Positions 59,604-64,000 of a DNA stretch of 64,000 nt are shown here, one piece after another. The DNA comes from Streptomyces barkulensis. Lineage in GTDB: Bacteria > Actinomycetota > Actinomycetes > Streptomycetales > Streptomycetaceae. The stretch spans positions 1 to 64,000 of the forward strand of contig NZ_PGSG01000072.1 of NCBI RefSeq assembly GCF_002843305.1, written 5' to 3'. The first letter of the stretch is position 1, and the number at the start of each line of letters is the position of its first letter. Made by a program: the position numbers and the translations under genes. The notes under the pieces are model-generated. The model was not told the origin of the DNA, ran no database searches, and worked only from the letters and a program-made list of their open reading frames with translations.

Positions 59604-62168
59604 TTGAGACAGATCGACACCCGTCTCATCCAGACCGCGGTCATCGGAGGCCCTGACTCGGACCAGCCCGTGATCCTCCCGGAACAGCCGCACAACCTGG
59701 ACGAGTTCCTCCGGCGGTTCGGAAGGAGGGACTTCTGGTGCGGCACGCTTCTGGGCGGCTGCGGGGAACCGCTGCGAGCCATGCGGTGTGTGACGAGGGT
59801 CTGTCACTTCGCCCACGAACCGAACCCCGGCCGCGGGGAATGCCACCGAACCACCCACAGCGCTGACAGCGCCGACCACCTGTTCATCAAGGACCATGTC
59901 ACCCGCTGGCTGGCGGCACAGGGGTACGCGGCCCAGGGCGAGCTGCGCAGCCACGGGCACTGCCACGGCGACGCCGTGGAGTTCCGGCTGCGCCGCACGC
60001 AGACGCATCTCCGCTTCGAGCTCCACCCGGAGAGTTATCCGGGCTGGCTCAAGGTGGCGGAAAGCCTGAGTGCGAGGGAGAGCCGCATCGAGTGGGTCTT
60101 CGGCCGGGAGGAGGACGCGCTCACGCGTGACATGGTGGCGCGTCGGGGATACGCGCTGTGTGTGCGGTGCGAGACCGAGGACAACGACCGCCGTGCGCTC
60201 ATCGGCACCGTGGCCGATGGAAGGAGGACGGTCTGGGAGCCTCTGGAGGAGTGCCGGATGACCGCCAGTGGCCTGGTCACGCCCGCACTTGAGCAACTGC
60301 GGTCCAAGGGCACGGTCCGGGACGGCGGCATCGACCAGGATCCGCTTCCCGGCAGCATGCCCATCTCCGGTAAGAAGGTCGTGTTCGCGGTGGACCCCCA
60401 GGCGGCACCCCTGACCTCATCACCGCTCGCTACCACCGGCCGCTACCTGGTCCCCGGCTTCGTCAAACCGGCGGGAAGCCGCATCGTCCGGGCTCATCTG
60501 TCCCTGCCCGATACGGTGCCGACTCCCACGGAGCAGTACGTCTACCGATTCGCGGGCCCAGTCCGACTGCTGGTCACGGACGCAGTCGAGGGAGCCGGTT
60601 CCCTGTGGGCGGTCCACGCCGACGGTCTCATACCGCTCAACGGCCTGGACGCGGAACGCACCGGCCTGTGGCGCCCCAGCGTCGCCCTGGACGAGAAGCA
60701 CGCCCCGGCGCCCCGTGCCTCCGACATCTGCGAGCGGCCCCCGCTCGCGGCTCCCGCCCCCGGCGAGCCGGAAAAGCCGGAAGCCGCCTCGGGGCAGACG
60801 GTCCGCGCGCTGCGGAAAGTACTGGAAGAGGCCGCGGCGAAAGGCGCCACGGTCACATGGAGCGAGCTGACCGAGCGGCTCGGCAGGTGGGTCTTCGACC
60901 TGCCGAACCCCAAGCGCCTGGAACTGCTGGTCAAGGTGGACGAGTCGCGGGTGCCCGACCGCCCGATGCTGAGCGTCCTGATCGTCACCCACCTGGGAAG
61001 GCCCCTTCCGTATCTGGGCCAGCTGCTGAGCCGGCTCGGGGCCGCCGAGCCGGCCTCGGAGTTCGCCCTGCAGCAGTGGGCGGCGGCCGAGATCAGGAAG
61101 ACGCACGAGGCGTACGGGGGCTTGCCGGCGCGCACGCCGGCCTCTCCGCTGTCCGGTGCGAACCGGCCGGCCGTCAAGGAGCAGGAGCCCTCCGAGAGCG
61201 ACCTGCGCCAGGCGCACCGCAGACGTGAGGAGATCCGGGAAAAGCTGGAGCAGGCCGTGGAGATCCGAGCCAGGGAGAAAGGAGGGACGATACGTGCTCA
61301 GCGCCTGTCACAGGCGATCCGGCAAGGGGAGACACATCTCCGCAGGTACGAGGAGGTCCGCCGTCGCAGACAGGATCTGCGTGACTGGCTGACGGCCGGC
61401 TACCGGGTCCTGGGCGACCTCGGCCGCCTGATCGGCCGTCCGATCACCGTCACCTCCCCCAAGAAGGAACGGCGTACCGCTGTCGCCGAATCGAAAAAGG
61501 CCATAGCCCCCGGGCCGAAACCGGGCAAGAAGGACCCGCGTCTCAGGAAGGTTCGCCGCCTGATGGGCGAGCTGGGCCGGATTCACAAGACCGGGCCCAC
61601 CCAGGAGATGCAGCGGCTGCTCGACGAGATCGAAAGTCATCGGGCTCAGCTCGCCCAGCCGCTGTCCGCCGCGGAGGCCAAGCAGGTCGAGCGGTGGCAG
61701 TGCGTGCTGGAGGACCGCAGGGCCTCCGAGCGCTCTGCCCGGACGGCGGCCGCCTCGCGGAACACACTCCCGGAAACGCGCCGTCCCGCTCAGCCGCCGC
61801 AGGAGGGCCGGCTTCCGGCCGAGAGGATCGGCAAGCTGGCCGTCATGGTCCGCGGCATCCTCCAGGAACTGGCCCGAGCCGACGCCACCCCCCTGAACTG
61901 GGGAGACCTCCGCCGCAGGGCGGGTGGGCAGCTGCCGCCCCTGCATCCCGACGACCAGACCGCGCTGTTCGTCGCGGTGGACCGGGACACACCGGCTGAC
62001 GAGCCGCTGCTGTCCACGCTGGTCAACACTTCCGACGTCTCGCCGCACCGGCTCTACCGACAGGTGCGCCTCGGCCTCGGTCGGAAGCCCGTCTCCAACG
62101 AGGGGCTTGATACCCACCGGGCGATGGAGGTCCTGCGGCTGCGGCAGATCTGGCGCCATCGGCGTTGA
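59604..62168 (+). CDS. large CoiA-like Cys/His and nuclease-like protein with two winged-helix-like domains
   Basis: An 854-residue protein. Residues 46-81 hold a Cys/His cluster (C46, C53, C62, C67 and H71 in CHFAH, C80) of the CoiA type; 84-145 resemble a restriction-like nuclease core (D123 in GDAVEFRL, E139 in RFELH). A helical charged region covers about 510-700. A domain at about 398-475 (ATVTWSELTERLG...PMLSVLIVTHLG) recurs at about 738-815 (TPLNWGDLRRRAGG...PLLSTLVNTSDV). The TTG start has GGAGG eight bases upstream. Divergence from McrBC over a shared promoter suggests a defence role. No family name is certain. Confidence 0.82.
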   Translation: MRQIDTRLIQTAVIGGPDSDQPVILPEQPHNLDEFLRRFGRRDFWCGTLLGGCGEPLRAMRCVTRVCHFAHEPNPGRGECHRTTHSADSADHLFIKDHVTRWLAAQGYAAQGELRSHGHCHGDAVEFRLRRTQTHLRFELHPESYPGWLKVAESLSARESRIEWVFGREEDALTRDMVARRGYALCVRCETEDNDRRALIGTVADGRRTVWEPLEECRMTASGLVTPALEQLRSKGTVRDGGIDQDPLPGSMPISGKKVVFAVDPQAAPLTSSPLATTGRYLVPGFVKPAGSRIVRAHLSLPDTVPTPTEQYVYRFAGPVRLLVTDAVEGAGSLWAVHADGLIPLNGLDAERTGLWRPSVALDEKHAPAPRASDICERPPLAAPAPGEPEKPEAASGQTVRALRKVLEEAAAKGATVTWSELTERLGRWVFDLPNPKRLELLVKVDESRVPDRPMLSVLIVTHLGRPLPYLGQLLSRLGAAEPASEFALQQWAAAEIRKTHEAYGGLPARTPASPLSGANRPAVKEQEPSESDLRQAHRRREEIREKLEQAVEIRAREKGGTIRAQRLSQAIRQGETHLRRYEEVRRRRQDLRDWLTAGYRVLGDLGRLIGRPITVTSPKKERRTAVAESKKAIAPGPKPGKKDPRLRKVRRLMGELGRIHKTGPTQEMQRLLDEIESHRAQLAQPLSAAEAKQVERWQCVLEDRRASERSARTAAASRNTLPETRRPAQPPQEGRLPAERIGKLAVMVRGILQELARADATPLNWGDLRRRAGGQLPPLHPDDQTALFVAVDRDTPADEPLLSTLVNTSDVSPHRLYRQVRLGLGRKPVSNEGLDTHRAMEVLRLRQIWRHRR

Positions 62169-62177
62169 ACGGGCCGT

Positions 62178-62225
62178 CGGGATGACGCCTGCGGCACAGC
62201 GAGGTAAGCCGCGCGCGTCATCCCG
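62178..62225 (+). terminator. hairpin after the CoiA-like gene
   Basis: Perfect 11-bp arms CGGGATGACGC (62178-62188) and GCGTCATCCCG (62215-62225) begin 10 bases after the stop codon. The 26-base loop is long for an intrinsic terminator, so an operator or processing site is possible. Confidence 0.6.
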
Positions 62226-62590
62226 GCGGTCTGCGTCGGGGCACTGCCCGGGCGGCCCTGCGGTCTCCCGTCACCGGCGCTACTGAGCCTGGGGAGCCGA
62301 CGCCGCCGCCCTGCGTGGAGAGGTGCTGCGGGACCGCTGCCGCAACCGGCTGCCGGGGCGCCTGCGGGAGTCGGCCGACCCCGGCGAGGGTGCCTATGGC
62401 CCGCGGGTTCACCGGTCCGGCCATCTGCCGGCCGCGGCGGGAAACCTGGACCACGTCACCACCGGAGAGGACAACCGACCGGGCAGCGGTGGATATGAGC
62501 ATATGAGGGGCCCCTCCCCGGCACGAGCGGTGGGGAGGGGCCCCTTCGTGAGGCTGCGGCTGCGGCTGCGGCTGCGGCTGCGGGCCGGCC
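62226..62590. other. gene-free region with terminator hairpin and hexamer repeat
   Basis: No supported gene between the CoiA-like and LAXTG genes. A 14-bp perfect stem (62506-62519 with 62532-62545, arm AGGGGCCCCTCCCC) with a 12-base loop is a strong bidirectional terminator. A microsatellite of five GGCTGC units lies at 62552-62582 just before the stop of the surface-protein gene. The stretch 62226-62500 shows only short ORFs without protein-like composition. Confidence 0.65.
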
Positions 62591-64000
62591 TCAGCCGGTG
62601 GCGGCGTTCGCCCTGCGGCGGCGCATCCACCACGTCAGCGCTCCGCCCGCCGCGACGGCTGCGGCGGCGATGGCGCCGATCAGACCGGCCGGGGTGTCCG
62701 ATCCGGTGTCGGCGAGGTTGCCGTCAGGGTCCTTCGCCGGGGGCTGGGCGGGCTTGCCGGTGTCACCGGGACCCGGGGTGGTGGGATCCGGCGCCGGGGT
62801 CGACGGGGCATCGGTCGGCGCCGGCTTCCCCGTGTCCGTGGGCGTGGGCGTGGGCGTCGGCGTGGGGGTGGGGTCGGGCTTGCCGTCGTCGGTCCTCGCG
62901 GCCCCGCTCCCGCCGAGGAACGTCACATCGGCATCCCGCGCGGAGGTCTGCGCCCGCACGCTGTCCTTCGTGGTCCGGGGAAGGTGCTGGTGCCGGAGCC
63001 GGAATTCCGCGGAGTCGATGTTGCGCTTGGGGGCCTCGGAGAAGTCGACGCCGCCCACGAAGAAGGTGTAGACGCGTCCGTCGCCGAGGGGCCACTCGTA
63101 CGTGAACTCGCCCTCGGTGAAGGACTTCACCATCTCCTGCCACACGGTGCGCTTGTCCCAGTCGGCGTTCTCGCCGCGCAGCGGCCACCGCTTGAGGTCG
63201 TTGCTGTCGATGATGGGCCGGAAGTCGGTGGCCTTCTCGGCGTCCTGCTGCCTGATCCACTCGGCGGCAACCCGGGACTTGTAGACGCGGCGCAGGTCGG
63301 CGTACTTCTTCTCGGTGTTGATCTGCTTCTCGACGTGCGGAACGAGATGGCGGGTGATCAGCTGGTGGCTGCGCTCCTTCTCCGCCTCGGTGAGGTTCTT
63401 CGAGCAGTCCTCGCCGTGCACGGGGGTGTCGAAGTCCATCGCCGCGTGGTTGACCTTGAGCGGGGCGTCGAGGATGTAGATGCCGCCGTCCTGCTCGCGG
63501 ACCTTCGCCCGGCCGGGGACGATCCAGTTGCGGCCGGGCCCCCAGCAGGGCACCCCGTCGACCTTGGGCGCGGCGTTCATGAACTCCTTGCCGGGGGACT
63601 TCCCGGGGTCCATGGCGCGGGAGAAGTCCCGCTTCATCTCCATGTCGGCTTCGAGGAGGACGCGTCCGGCGTCGGTCTTCCCGAACCCCTCGTCCATGAT
63701 CTTGTCCGGCTGGTCCGGGTTCAGGTTCACCCACTGTCTGTCGGGGGTGAGGGCCAGCCATGTGAACAGGGCGTCCGAGGCCAGCTCGAGTTTCGCCTGC
63801 CCGCCCCAGCCGGGGTTGTCGTCCTCGTCGGGCGTGAAGTCGGCCTTCATGCTGTAGTCCAGCGCCTTGCCCTTGACGGGGTTGCCGACGTACTGGAGTT
63901 CCAGGGTGGAGAAGTCGACGCCGCCGGGACCGCGGCCGAGGGCGCCGCGGGTGTTCATCTGGTTGTGCTGGTTCTGGATCTGCTTCGCCTGTGCCGGGTT
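62591..64000 (-). CDS. sortase-anchored (LAXTG) surface protein, 5' end beyond window
   Basis: The frame is open to the window edge, so the N-terminus is missing; at least 469 residues are seen. The C-terminus has the class E sortase signal NLADTGSD, a hydrophobic helix (AGLIGAIAAAAVAAGGALTW) and a basic tail (RRRRANAATG), preceded by a Pro/Thr stalk. The exterior domain (GGVDFSTLELQYVGNPVKGK, WPLGDGRVYTFFVGGVDFS, MDFDTPVHGEDCSKNL) is not a family I recognise. It is expected to be covalently fixed to peptidoglycan. Confidence 0.85.
   Translation of the reverse strand, partial: NPAQAKQIQNQHNQMNTRGALGRGPGGVDFSTLELQYVGNPVKGKALDYSMKADFTPDEDDNPGWGGQAKLELASDALFTWLALTPDRQWVNLNPDQPDKIMDEGFGKTDAGRVLLEADMEMKRDFSRAMDPGKSPGKEFMNAAPKVDGVPCWGPGRNWIVPGRAKVREQDGGIYILDAPLKVNHAAMDFDTPVHGEDCSKNLTEAEKERSHQLITRHLVPHVEKQINTEKKYADLRRVYKSRVAAEWIRQQDAEKATDFRPIIDSNDLKRWPLRGENADWDKRTVWQEMVKSFTEGEFTYEWPLGDGRVYTFFVGGVDFSEAPKRNIDSAEFRLRHQHLPRTTKDSVRAQTSARDADVTFLGGSGAARTDDGKPDPTPTPTPTPTPTDTGKPAPTDAPSTPAPDPTTPGPGDTGKPAQPPAKDPDGNLADTGSDTPAGLIGAIAAAAVAAGGALTWWMRRRRANAATG

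Noticed and set aside
62226..62505. Short ORFs between the CoiA-like gene and the terminator
   Set aside because: Cys/Arg-rich translations without ribosome-binding sites or protein-like composition.

Overview
The window is very GC-rich DNA with extreme third-position G/C bias, short intergenic gaps, frequent GTG/TTG starts and many 4-base start/stop overlaps. The gene content (SpoIIE-type phosphatases, F420-dependent oxidoreductase, LAXTG-anchored protein, secreted S1 protease with prosegment, KGG stress protein, Hen1/Pnkp, DUF2267) points to a Streptomyces or close actinomycete chromosome. About 57 genes are supported; two are cut by the window edges (a dnaK paralogue at the left, a LAXTG surface protein at the right). 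No tRNA, rRNA, insertion sequence or CRISPR array was seen.

Layout. 1-6.4 kb: dnaK 3' end, PAS/GAF/PP2C phosphatase, old-yellow-enzyme reductase, cupin, SUMF1-domain protein, KGG stress protein. 6.7-14.3 kb: the most striking block, which I read as a ceramide (sphingolipid) pathway: ACP and ketoacyl synthase, facing a four-gene translationally coupled operon of alpha-oxoamine synthase (serine palmitoyltransferase-like), YghO-like GNAT acyltransferase (ceramide synthase-like), NAD-dependent epimerase-type reductase and an FA2H-like fatty acid 2-hydroxylase, with a WS/DGAT-type acyltransferase diverging from it. 14.4-18.9 kb: DUF2267, a hypothetical with a paralogue at 26 kb, TerB, and two CNNM/CBS membrane proteins. 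19-22.8 kb: a probable signalling operon of FHA protein, Ser/Thr kinase with an I36-like extracellular domain, lipoprotein and secreted I36-like protein.

23-29.8 kb holds an inositol monophosphatase, small membrane and hypothetical proteins (one with its ribosome-binding site inside a perfect hairpin), a MazG-like pyrophosphohydrolase, an LLM oxidoreductase and a homocysteine methyltransferase. 29.8-34.3 kb is the bacterial RNA-repair pair Hen1-Pnkp plus a small coiled-coil protein. 34.4-36.8 kb encodes arginine deiminase and ornithine carbamoyltransferase. 37-39.8 kb has a pentapeptide protein and a DrrAB-type ABC exporter. 39.8-44 kb contains an ECF-like SigE-family sigma factor with a membrane partner, a PEP-mutase-like enzyme and an ArsR-type regulator with a palindromic operator. 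44.1-48 kb is a two-component system followed by a protease-CAP fusion preceded by a direct repeat with helical-turn spacing.

48.3-56 kb: lipoprotein, SulP transporter/MerR divergent pair, RNase J, spermidine-synthase-like protein and release factor 3 flanked by two copies of one palindrome. 56.1-62.2 kb: an McrBC-type restriction system diverging from an 854-residue protein with a CoiA-like Cys/His and nuclease-like N-terminus, coiled coils and two copies of a winged-helix-like domain, a plausible undescribed defence gene. The window ends inside a sortase-anchored surface protein. All functions are inferred from sequence recognition; no database search was run.
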